From Planctomycetota bacterium (GTDB taxonomy: Bacteria; Planctomycetota; GCA-002687715; DRQF01): DNA of 11,853 nucleotides. Made by a program: the position numbers and the translations under genes. The DNA lies in the NCBI GenBank assembly GCA_024275615.1, contig JAJRYU010000609.1, positions 1 through 11,853 on the forward strand, read 5' to 3'. A model generated the notes under the pieces. The model was not told the origin of the DNA. It worked only from the letters and a program-made list of their open reading frames with translations, and did not search any database. Position 1 is the first letter of the stretch. Each line of letters starts with the position of its first letter. Shown here piece after piece: positions 1 to 5,841 of this stretch.

Positions 1-1
1 C

Positions 2-226
2 GCGGACCGCCTCGAGCACCGCTTGGAGGGTCCGAGCGTCCAGGCCGCCGACGGGCGCAGGTCGACCGTCGCCGCGACGATCGCGGTCGCGCGTGCCGCA
101 GAGGTGCTACGGGCGGTGGAGGACGCCGCCGCGGTAACGGTGATCGTGACGCCGTGGCTGACGAACGAGGACGCCTTTCTGGTCAGCAAGCTCCTCGCCG
201 GGCCGCTTGCCGGCGCGCGTGTCTTC
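2..226 (+). CDS. High-GC fragment, resembles the C-terminal part of a NuoG-like molybdopterin oxidoreductase subunit (partial)
   Basis: An open frame runs from base 2 without a stop. Its codons are overwhelmingly G/C-ending: only about 8 of 76 end in A or T. The translation has a TPWLTNEDAFLVSKLL segment that resembles the (S/T)PW(L/M)T.EEA(Y/F)LL.K motif near the end of NuoG-type NADH dehydrogenase and related molybdopterin subunits. There is no start codon context and no natural C-terminus, because the frame runs straight into the next, compositionally different protein. The assignment rests on one short motif, so an unrelated Ala/Val-rich protein is possible. That the frame is coding is better supported than its identity. 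The composition suggests it comes from a different replicon or organism than the rest of the window. Confidence 0.4.
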
Positions 227-240
227 ATGGAGCGAAAGGA
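215..240. other. Abrupt composition junction (possible assembly chimera or recombination point)
   Basis: To the left, sequence is roughly 70% GC with strongly G/C-biased third codon positions. To the right, starting with codons such as cga aag gaa att gga aca cca, composition drops to that of the rest of the window. The change happens within a few codons and inside a continuous open frame. No repeat, insertion-sequence end or attachment-site-like duplication is visible at the point. Confidence 0.6.
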
Positions 241-673
241 AATTGGAACGACACCAATCACTTTTAGTTTCGAATACGGGGGAATCAGGGAGTTCCTCTT
301 GTTGCACGAAGAAGGAGAAAAAAAATACGCTCCTGTCCTCGTTCGTCACGACAGCGAGGAGTTCTTGCTCGACACGTTCCCCTTCGACATTTTTTCCGAA
401 ATTCAGCCCATCAAGATCAAGCGCGATTTTCTTGTACACGTCGACCTGGAAGAATCGACCTTAGCGGACTTCGTGAGAGACGACGAAGAGAACTATGTTG
501 CTGCACTCCTGAGAAGAGCGGAACAGATGCGGGCACGCTCACTTGCCCAACAGGAAAAAGGCGGACCGGAAAAGAAACCCTTCCTTCCCCCCCTCGCTCA
601 AGACGAACATCCTGCGGCAAAGCCCCCAGAATCGCCAAAGCCCACGACAAGATCCGAAAAACTGCCAAGATAG
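227..673 (+). CDS. Hypothetical protein, 148 residues from ATG 227; true N-terminus uncertain
   Basis: I do not recognise this protein. From the ATG at 227 it begins MERKEIGTTPITFSFEYGG and ends with TAG at 671-673. Residues 1-100 are a mixed hydrophobic/acidic sequence that could be a small alpha/beta domain. Residues 100-148 are charged and proline-rich (PPESPKP near the end) and are probably disordered. No signal peptide, transmembrane helix, helix-turn-helix or CxxC is visible. The frame is open upstream through the high-GC fragment to base 2, so a longer CDS is formally possible. The composition break at about base 226 and the lack of a Shine-Dalgarno sequence make the natural N-terminus unknown, and part may be missing. 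It sits 115 bp upstream of mcsA, the place where Firmicutes carry ctsR, but it does not look like CtsR. Confidence 0.5.
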   Translation: MERKEIGTTPITFSFEYGGIREFLLLHEEGEKKYAPVLVRHDSEEFLLDTFPFDIFSEIQPIKIKRDFLVHVDLEESTLADFVRDDEENYVAALLRRAEQMRARSLAQQEKGGPEKKPFLPPLAQDEHPAAKPPESPKPTTRSEKLPR

Positions 674-714
674 GGGGGAAGCCACGAATATTTCGTGTCT
701 TCTGGGTCTTTCCT

Positions 715-743
715 TTGACGTTGATGCCCCACCGTGGTTAATT
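715..743 (+). promoter_or_regulatory. Candidate sigma70-type promoter for mcsA-mcsB
   Basis: TTGACG at 715-720 matches five of six -35 consensus bases. It is followed after 17 nt by TTAATT at 738-743, a weak -10. It lies in the 115-bp non-coding gap before mcsA, leaving a leader of roughly 40 nt. The -10 is poor, so this is tentative. No CIRCE inverted repeat and no tandem CtsR heptads were found in this gap. Confidence 0.33.
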
Positions 744-778
744 TGGGATCGAGGCCGAAGTAAAAGACGGGGTCTCTT

Positions 779-782
779 GGAG
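779..782 (+). promoter_or_regulatory. Ribosome binding site of mcsA
   Basis: GGAG lies 6 nt before the ATG at 789. It fixes the start there, rather than at upstream in-frame codons (frame open from 543), whose translation has no family resemblance. Confidence 0.65.
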
Positions 783-788
783 TTTTGC

Positions 789-1376
789 ATGAACTTGTGT
801 CAGATCTGTGGCGAACAAGAAGCGACAATCAAGACGATTGACATCGTCAACAACGTCAAGTCCGAACGTCACATTTGCGAATCCTGCTACAAACTGCAGG
901 GGTTGTCGGAACCATTTTCTGTCCCAAATATTTCGGACTTCGTCAAGCTCACACCCACGTCCGCCGAGATCGACCTTCAAGGTTTAGGGGAACTCGTTGA
1001 GGGCTTGGCAAAAGGCACCCCGCAAACTCCGGTCTCTCACATCACTTGCGAATTCTGTGGCACGACTCTGGAAGAATTTCGGAAACGTGGCCAGGTCGGA
1101 TGCCCGGCGGACTACGACTTGTTCAACAGCGAAATCGAAAAACTCGCACAGCGGCTGCATGGCGCAACGGAACATCATGGCAAGGTCCCCCGCGAGATAG
1201 AAGCCGAAAGAGCAAGGCATCATCGCGCACAACAATTGCGCGACGATCTCACCTTGGCAATCAATGAAGAAAGATATGAGGAAGCAGCCAATCTGCGTGA
1301 CCGTATTGAAGCCCTCATGAGTGGCACAGAACAACGTCACGATGTCGCTGCAGAAGATCGAGATGAGCATGCTTGA
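789..1376 (+). CDS. mcsA: McsA-type activator of protein arginine kinase (zinc-finger and UVR-motif protein), 195 aa
   Basis: McsA proteins bind zinc through CxxC pairs and activate the arginine kinase McsB, whose gene follows. Visible motifs are C4xxC7, C30xxC33, C87xxC90 and a fourth site, G-C105-P-A-D108-Y, where the last cysteine is replaced by aspartate. Firmicute McsA usually has a complete fourth CxxC; I recall GCPxDY forms from Planctomycetes relatives. A UVR motif occupies about residues 149-177 (LRDDLTLAINEERYEEAANL), the helical hairpin also found in UvrB, UvrC and ClpC. The start at 789 is supported by GGAG and by the first CxxC lying at residues 4-7, as is usual. The 3' end overlaps mcsB by 8 bp if mcsB starts at 1369, which suggests translational coupling. 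The acidic 18-residue tail after the UVR motif has no known role. Confidence 0.9.
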   Translation: MNLCQICGEQEATIKTIDIVNNVKSERHICESCYKLQGLSEPFSVPNISDFVKLTPTSAEIDLQGLGELVEGLAKGTPQTPVSHITCEFCGTTLEEFRKRGQVGCPADYDLFNSEIEKLAQRLHGATEHHGKVPREIEAERARHHRAQQLRDDLTLAINEERYEEAANLRDRIEALMSGTEQRHDVAAEDRDEHA

Positions 1377-2415
1377 TGATCGCTTCGCCTCTGGATCTGG
1401 CGAATGGTTGGCTCCCGGCGGTCCCGACAACGATGTCGTCATATCAACGCGCATTCGCTTGGCGCGGAACATTCGCGGTCACAAGATGCCATGGCGTTCA
1501 AGTGATAGTGAAAGGCGCGCCGTCGAGGTCGCCTTGAAATCCGGCATTGTCGAATCGAACGTCATTCCCGATGGCGCCTACTGGGCTATTGATGATCTTA
1601 GCGAAACCGAGCGCCGGCTCCTGGTTGAACGTCACCTCATTAGTCCAGAGTTGGCCAGCGGACGCGGTTCGCGTGGTGTCATTTTTGCCAAGAATGAAAA
1701 CCTCTCGATCATGACGAACGAGGAGGATCATCTTCGTATCCAAGGTATTCACTGTGGCTTGCAGTTGGATGAAACTTGGCGCCTCACAAACCAAATCGAC
1801 TCCGTCTTGGAGCGTCGTCTGCCCTTTGCAGTTTCGTCTCGATGGGGCTACCTCACTGCTTGCCCGACGAACGTGGGCACCGGGCTCCGTGTCTCCGTCA
1901 TGGTCCATCTGCCAGTCTTGGTCCAAACCGAACAAATCAAAAAAGTGCATACAGCGGCTAGTCGTGTCGGTCTCGTTGTCCGTGGGCTCTACGGTGAAGG
2001 CACCAAGGCGTCAGGCGATTTCTACCAGATCTCGAATCAAGTCACCTTGGGGCGAGACGAAGTCCAAATCCTCAGAGATGTTCGTATCATGGTCCTCAAA
2101 ATCGTCGAATGGGAACGAGGACTGCGCAAACTGGTCATGCAACAAGACCGCGTCTCCCTGGAAGACAGAGCTTGGCGAGCCCTGGGACTCTTGAGGTTTG
2201 CTCGAAAAATCAGTTCCGAAGAAACAATGCGCCACCTCTCCAGCGTCCGCTTGGGCCTCAATTTGGACATTTTGCACGATATTGGCCAAGGCCGTATCAA
2301 CGACCTATTCCTCTTCACACAGCCTGCTCATCTTCAGGTTCTGCGGGGTGCACCCGCAAAGCCCGAAGAAAGAGATGTCTCCCGCGCTCGTTTGATTCGT
2401 GAGTGGTTGGCTTAA
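1369..2415 (+). CDS. mcsB: Protein arginine kinase McsB, 348 aa
   Basis: ATP:guanido phosphotransferase-fold enzyme that phosphorylates arginine side chains, marking damaged proteins for ClpC-ClpP. Seen in order: STRIRLARN (26-34), NEEDH (117-121), which contains the catalytic glutamate region and is the family signature, CPTNVGTG (165-172) with the conserved cysteine of the guanidino kinase signature, RGLYGEG (205-211), YQISNQVTLG (219-228), and the C-terminal RDVSRA (335-340). RDxxRA is the known allosteric phosphoarginine-binding site of McsB, so this enzyme should be feedback-regulated. All catalytic motifs look intact. The frame is open from GTG 1321, with ATGs at 1342, 1363 and 1369. 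I chose 1369 because the sequence MLDDRFASGSGEWL aligns best with how family members begin; 1363 is nearly as good. No strong Shine-Dalgarno sequence is present, which fits coupling to mcsA. Confidence 0.93.
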   Translation: MLDDRFASGSGEWLAPGGPDNDVVISTRIRLARNIRGHKMPWRSSDSERRAVEVALKSGIVESNVIPDGAYWAIDDLSETERRLLVERHLISPELASGRGSRGVIFAKNENLSIMTNEEDHLRIQGIHCGLQLDETWRLTNQIDSVLERRLPFAVSSRWGYLTACPTNVGTGLRVSVMVHLPVLVQTEQIKKVHTAASRVGLVVRGLYGEGTKASGDFYQISNQVTLGRDEVQILRDVRIMVLKIVEWERGLRKLVMQQDRVSLEDRAWRALGLLRFARKISSEETMRHLSSVRLGLNLDILHDIGQGRINDLFLFTQPAHLQVLRGAPAKPEERDVSRARLIREWLA

Positions 2416-2436
2416 CCCCATTTGATTATATATAGT
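2407..2436 (+). promoter_or_regulatory. Candidate promoter between mcsB and clpC
   Basis: TTGGCT (2407-2412) overlaps the last codons of mcsB. After 18 nt comes TATAGT (2431-2436), a five-of-six -10 match inside an AT-rich TATATATAG run. Predicted transcription would start near 2443, at the ATG of the 66-codon ORF. It could drive clpC independently of mcsA-mcsB through a long leader. Confidence 0.35.
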
Positions 2437-2444
2437 TACAGACG

Positions 2445-2645
2445 ATGGCGAGGCCCGACGTATACGACTTAGGTCGTTGGGTAAATATTCCCAGGGCTTT
2501 GGCCCTAGCCATCGACCAAGACCGTGCCGAAAGAGATGGTGGGAAGTTCCCTTTGTTCCTGGATTCCAGGACTGCCCGGATTCTGGGCAAGGACAAACAA
2601 CCGTTTGGTGCTCGCATCGACGCCACACTTTCGTTTAAGTCTTAA
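2445..2645 (+). CDS. Small ORF, 66 aa, hypothetical (coding status uncertain)
   Basis: ATG 2445 to TAA 2643-2645 fills most of the 301-bp gap between mcsB and clpC. The product begins MARPDVYDLGRWVNIP and is soluble and mixed-charge, with no cysteine, signal peptide or membrane helix. I recognise no family. Codon choice (gcc, gac, cgt, ttg, atc) resembles its neighbours, but three AGG arginine codons are less typical. No Shine-Dalgarno sequence precedes it. The nearest upstream signal is a TATAGT -10 ending 8 bp before the ATG, so it could be translated from a leaderless mRNA. The same DNA contains several small hairpins, so an alternative reading is a structured clpC leader with a fortuitous ORF. 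A 66-codon open frame is long for chance but not decisive. Confidence 0.35.
   Translation: MARPDVYDLGRWVNIPRALALAIDQDRAERDGGKFPLFLDSRTARILGKDKQPFGARIDATLSFKS
2464..2589 (+). promoter_or_regulatory. Cluster of small perfect hairpins in the clpC leader
   Basis: Hairpins read on the + strand: ACGAC-TTAG-GTCGT (2464-2477), TGGG-8 nt-CCCA (2478-2493), AGGGC-TTTG-GCCCT (2493-2506), TCCTGG-ATT-CCAGGA (2557-2571) and TGCCC-7 nt-GGGCA (2573-2589). The second and third share base 2493 and exclude each other at that base. A smaller TTGG-TCG-CCAA hairpin (2686-2696) sits just before the clpC ribosome site. No match to a riboswitch or RNA thermometer class that I know. These could be a structured 5' leader or incidental structure in a small coding region. 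Confidence 0.3.
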
Positions 2646-2701
2646 TGAGCGATTCTTTTGCAGAGAACGGAGCGGCTGAGGAATCTTGGTCGCCAAAATA
2701 A

Positions 2702-2707
2702 AGAGGA
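2702..2707 (+). promoter_or_regulatory. Ribosome binding site of clpC
   Basis: AGAGGA ends 9 nt before ATG 2717. It is one of the best Shine-Dalgarno sequences in the window, suggesting that clpC is initiated independently rather than by coupling to the gene before it. Confidence 0.65.
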
Positions 2708-2716
2708 AATGAGCGC

Positions 2717-5212
2717 ATGTTTGATAGGTTCACCGATCGCGCACGCAAGGTCATGGGGTTGGCTCGTCAAGAAGCCCAACGCTTGAACCACGAATATATC
2801 GGCACCGAGCACATTTTGTTGGGGTTGGTTCAAGAAGGGAGCGGCGTCGCGGCCAACGTCCTCAAGAACCTCGATATCGATCTTCGGAAAGTGCGCCAAG
2901 AAGTTGAAAAACTGGTCAAGACCGGCCCGTCCATGGTGACCATGGGACAACTGCCGTTTACACCACGTGCCAAGAAAGTTCTGGAACTGGCTCTCGAAGA
3001 AGCAAGCAATCTGGGACACAACTACATTGGCACTGAGCACATTCTCTTGGGACTGATCAAGGAGCACGACGGCAAGGCTGCCAAGGTTTTGACGAACCTC
3101 AATGTGCAACTCGATTCTGTACGTAGCGAGATTCTTGATTTTCTCGGAGCAGAACCCACCGCCACCGAAGCTGAAAAAGAAGTCGGCGGTACGTCCAAAA
3201 GCAAAACACCGGCATTGGATTCCTTTGGCCGCGACCTGACTGAATTGGCGCGAGAAGGCAAACTCGACCCTGTCATTGGACGCGAAAAAGAAATCGAACG
3301 TGTCATTCAAATTCTTTCTCGTCGCAGCAAGAACAATCCAGTTCTCCTTGGCGAAGCTGGAGTCGGCAAGACGGCCATCGTTGAGGGGCTGGCGCAGGAT
3401 GTCATTAAGGGCAACGTCCCAGAACTCCTTCACGGCAAGCGCATCGTTGTTCTCGACTTGGCAATGATGGTGGCAGGCACCAAGTATCGCGGTCAGTTCG
3501 AAGAACGCATCAAGGCGGTCATGACCGAAGTGAGACGAGTTCGTAACGTCATTCTCTTCATTGATGAGCTTCACACATTGGTTGGTGCTGGCGGCGCAGA
3601 AGGCGCAATCGACGCATCCAACGTGCTCAAACCGGCACTCAGTCGTGGCGAGGTCCAGTGTATCGGCGCCACAACGTTGGACGAGTACCGCAAGTACATC
3701 GAGAAGGATGGTGCCTTGGCTCGACGCTTCCAGATGATCATTGTCGACCCACCAAGCAAGGCTCAAGCCGTAGAGATTCTTCACGGCTTGCGTGATCGCT
3801 ACGAGGCCCACCACCGCGTACGCTACACAGATGCGGCTTTGGAATTGGCTGTCGACTTGGCCACACGCTATATCAACGACCGATTTTTGCCCGACAAGGC
3901 GATCGACGTCATTGATGAAGCCGGCGCGCGTGTCCACCTGAAACAAATGACACAACCGCCAGATTTGCGTGAACTCGAAAAAGAAATCAGCAATCTGGAC
4001 AAAGAAAAAGAAGAAGCTGTCGCCCATCAGGACTTTGAGCGAGCTGCCAGACTTCGCGATGACGCTTACAAGTTACGCAAGAAGAAAGAATCTGTCGTCG
4101 CCCAATGGAAGACAGAACGTCATGACGGTGACTCCGAAGTTACTGTCGAGATCATCGGCGAGACTGTCTCCAAAATGACAGGCGTGCCTTTGACACGTCT
4201 CGAAAAGCGCGAAGCCGAGCGTCTTTTGCAAATGGAAAAATATCTGCATGAGACTGTTATCAGCCAAGACGAGGCCATCACGGCTATCGCCAAAGCCGTG
4301 CGCCGATCACGCAGCGGCTTGAAAGATCCCCGCCGGCCCATGGGATCGTTCATTTTCTTGGGTCCAACGGGTGTCGGCAAGACACACTTGGCGAAACAAC
4401 TGGCCAAGTTCATGTTTGGCAGTGAGGATGCCTTGATTCAAATCGACATGTCCGAATACATGGAGAATTTCAACGCATCGAAGTTGATTGGCGCTCCTCC
4501 AGGCTACGTCGGTTATGAAGAAGGTGGCCAACTCACAGAGAAAGTCCGCAGACGTCCTTATTCGGTGGTTTTGCTCGATGAGATCGAGAAAGCTCACCCG
4601 GATGTCTTCAACATGCTCCTACAAATCATGGAAGAAGGTCGTTTGACCGATTCCTTTGGGCGCCACATTGACTTCCGCAATGTCATCTTGATCATGACCT
4701 CCAACATTGGAGCAGCCGTTCTCAACAACAAGAGCGGTTTGGGATTCGAATCTGGTGACGAAGAAAGCAAACGTTCGAATGTCGAACAGAGATTGCGCGG
4801 CGAACTTGACCGACACTTCCGCCCAGAATTCCTCAACCGATTGGATGAAACCATTTTCTTCCATCATCTCACCCGTGAGAATATCAAGGACATCATCGGC
4901 ATCGAGATGAAAGAAGTATTTGCTCGCATTGAGTCCAAAAAGATGACCATGGAATTGCTTGATGGCGCAAAGGACTACCTGCTCGACAAGGGCTACAATC
5001 CGGACTATGGTGCCCGCCCGATGCGTCGTGCCATTGAACGCTATCTTGAAGATCCTCTCTCCGAACACATTTTGCGTGGAAACCTGATCGCGGGTTGCAA
5101 GATTTCTGTGAGTTACGAAGGGGGTGACCACTTGGAATTTGACATCCAACAGCCGGAACCCAAAGAAGAAGTCAACGAAGAACCGGAAGAAACAAATCAG
5201 CCCACGTCTTAG
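2717..5212 (+). CDS. clpC: ATP-dependent Clp protease ATP-binding subunit ClpC, 831 aa
   Basis: Hsp100 unfoldase of the cytoplasmic ClpCP protease. Domains in order: two Clp N-repeats (about 1-70 and 78-145); AAA-1 with Walker A GEAGVGKT (212-219) and Walker B ILFIDE (279-284); a middle coiled-coil domain with UVR-like repeat (about 411-465); AAA-2 with Walker A GPTGVGKT (549-556) and Walker B VVLLDE (617-622); and a C-terminal D2-small domain. LGF at 675-677 is the ClpP-binding tripeptide. Glutamates E31 and E107, each in an IGTEHILLGL context, correspond to the phosphoarginine-docking residues described in Bacillus ClpC, so it should read McsB marks. The length is normal for ClpC, with a slightly extended acidic tail (residues about 813-831). 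The start is fixed by AGAGGA and by the family N-terminus MFDRFTDRARKV. No clpP gene is visible here. Confidence 0.97.
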   Translation: MFDRFTDRARKVMGLARQEAQRLNHEYIGTEHILLGLVQEGSGVAANVLKNLDIDLRKVRQEVEKLVKTGPSMVTMGQLPFTPRAKKVLELALEEASNLGHNYIGTEHILLGLIKEHDGKAAKVLTNLNVQLDSVRSEILDFLGAEPTATEAEKEVGGTSKSKTPALDSFGRDLTELAREGKLDPVIGREKEIERVIQILSRRSKNNPVLLGEAGVGKTAIVEGLAQDVIKGNVPELLHGKRIVVLDLAMMVAGTKYRGQFEERIKAVMTEVRRVRNVILFIDELHTLVGAGGAEGAIDASNVLKPALSRGEVQCIGATTLDEYRKYIEKDGALARRFQMIIVDPPSKAQAVEILHGLRDRYEAHHRVRYTDAALELAVDLATRYINDRFLPDKAIDVIDEAGARVHLKQMTQPPDLRELEKEISNLDKEKEEAVAHQDFERAARLRDDAYKLRKKKESVVAQWKTERHDGDSEVTVEIIGETVSKMTGVPLTRLEKREAERLLQMEKYLHETVISQDEAITAIAKAVRRSRSGLKDPRRPMGSFIFLGPTGVGKTHLAKQLAKFMFGSEDALIQIDMSEYMENFNASKLIGAPPGYVGYEEGGQLTEKVRRRPYSVVLLDEIEKAHPDVFNMLLQIMEEGRLTDSFGRHIDFRNVILIMTSNIGAAVLNNKSGLGFESGDEESKRSNVEQRLRGELDRHFRPEFLNRLDETIFFHHLTRENIKDIIGIEMKEVFARIESKKMTMELLDGAKDYLLDKGYNPDYGARPMRRAIERYLEDPLSEHILRGNLIAGCKISVSYEGGDHLEFDIQQPEPKEEVNEEPEETNQPTS

Positions 5213-5218
5213 TCGGCA

Positions 5219-5271
5219 TGGTCACGACCTTGCAGCCAAGGGCGACAACAGAGTGCATGACCTCGTGACCA
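5219..5271 (+). repeat. 9-bp inverted repeat with nested hairpin just after clpC
   Basis: TGGTCACGA (5219-5227) and TCGTGACCA (5263-5271) are perfect reverse complements. Directly against the inner end of the left arm is CCTTG-CAGC-CAAGG (5228-5241), so the two helices could stack as a compact fold beginning 6 nt after the clpC stop. Possible roles are a 3' UTR element, an RNA processing site or a protein-binding site. No known class was recognised. Confidence 0.4.
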
Positions 5272-5281
5272 CAAATTTGTG
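5270..5281. promoter_or_regulatory. 12-bp perfect palindrome CACAAATTTGTG
   Basis: CACAAATTTGTG lies between clpC and the terminator, in an otherwise non-coding stretch. Perfect palindromes of this size can be operator sites for dimeric regulators. It overlaps the right arm of the 9-bp inverted repeat by 2 bp. No regulator can be assigned. Confidence 0.3.
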
Positions 5282-5325
5282 AATAACCCGGTCCCGTGAA
5301 CGGACTCGTTTCAAGTAGTATCAGT

Positions 5326-5356
5326 GGCCGAGCCCCCAAGGGCTCGGCCATTTTTT
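5326..5356 (+). terminator. Strong Rho-independent terminator after clpC
   Basis: A perfect 10-bp GC-rich stem, GGCCGAGCCC (5326-5335) with GGGCTCGGCC (5340-5349), has a CCAA tetraloop. One A is followed by six T residues (5351-5356). It ends the clpC transcript about 114 nt after its stop codon. It is directly upstream of glpE, whose ATG is only 25 nt past the T-run. Confidence 0.93.
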
Positions 5357-5381
5357 GGTCACAAACCGAAACGAGAGAAAC

Positions 5382-5696
5382 ATGGACGACGCCGCCAGAA
5401 TCACGATCGAAGAGGCCTTCCTGCATTTTGAACAAGGGACAGCCTTGTTTGTCGATATTCGCGACCCAGAATCGATCGCATCGTCACGCATCCCGGACTC
5501 ATCAGTCTTGAATAACGAGAATCTCGACACTTTCTTGGCTGACACGCCCAAGAGCCAATCGCTTATCGTCTATTGCTATCATGGCAATAACAGCAAGATG
5601 GCGGCTTCTTATTTGCTGGAGCAAGGTTTTTCCCAAGTCTGGAGCATGGATGGAGGCTTCGAAGAATGGCGTCACAAGCATCCCGTAAGTTCTTGA
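5382..5696 (+). CDS. glpE: GlpE-type single-domain rhodanese (thiosulfate sulfurtransferase), 104 aa
   Basis: Single-domain rhodaneses move a sulfane sulfur from thiosulfate through a cysteine persulfide to cyanide or thiol acceptors such as thioredoxin. Visible features are FVDIRDPES (23-31), the DIRD/E signature of the fold; the active-site loop CYHGNNSK (65-72) with catalytic Cys65; and the C-terminal signature SMDGGFEEW (88-96). The length, cysteine position and loop closely match E. coli GlpE (108 aa, CYHGNSSK). No signal peptide is seen, so it is cytoplasmic. I chose ATG 5382, preceded by a weak GAGAG; an in-frame TTG at 5355 lies in the terminator T-run and is unlikely. No glycerol-phosphate genes are nearby, so the symbol reflects sequence type, not pathway. 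It stands alone between clpC and an oxoamine synthase, with no clear promoter of its own. Confidence 0.85.
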   Translation: MDDAARITIEEAFLHFEQGTALFVDIRDPESIASSRIPDSSVLNNENLDTFLADTPKSQSLIVYCYHGNNSKMAASYLLEQGFSQVWSMDGGFEEWRHKHPVSS

Positions 5697-5829
5697 TTGA
5701 ATTCAAAGCGCGAGCGAAGAACACGCGAGGAATGCCTGAGGCTGTCTTGGGTCCGAGATGAGGGGCTCAAGAAATCACATTTGGATTCAACATCCCTCAG
5801 CACCGCCAATCGATTGAATGTGCAATCCG

Positions 5830-5837
5830 AAAGGAAA
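5830..5837 (+). promoter_or_regulatory. Ribosome binding site of the oxoamine synthase gene
   Basis: AAAGGAAA has its AAGGA core 6 nt before ATG 5842. It decides that start over the in-frame ATG at 5818, which has no such site. The rest of the 145-bp gap after glpE holds a TTGAATTCAA palindrome (5697-5706), but I see no convincing promoter or terminator in it. Confidence 0.6.
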
Positions 5838-5841
5838 TTCG

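Noticed and set aside
543..788. 82-residue N-terminal extension of McsA
   Set aside because: It overlaps the previous gene and has no family resemblance. GGAG before ATG 789 and the CxxC at residues 4-7 support the shorter protein.
674..788. CIRCE or CtsR operator ahead of mcsA
   Set aside because: Only a single TTTGAC-like half-site is present (714-719). There is no tandem heptad or spaced inverted repeat, so it is better read as a -35 element.
1321..1368. GTG/ATG starts upstream for McsB
   Set aside because: The extra residues (up to 16) match nothing in the family and lie inside the mcsA 3' end. 1369 gives the normal N-terminus.
2642..4027. 461-codon open frame on the minus strand across the front of clpC
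   Set aside because: It is fully antisense to a near-perfect ClpC. The translation is Phe/Asp/Val-rich with no recognisable domain and there is no ribosome site. It is a codon-bias shadow.
5355..5381. TTG start for glpE at 5355
   Set aside because: It lies in the T-run of the terminator and adds 9 residues with no family match.
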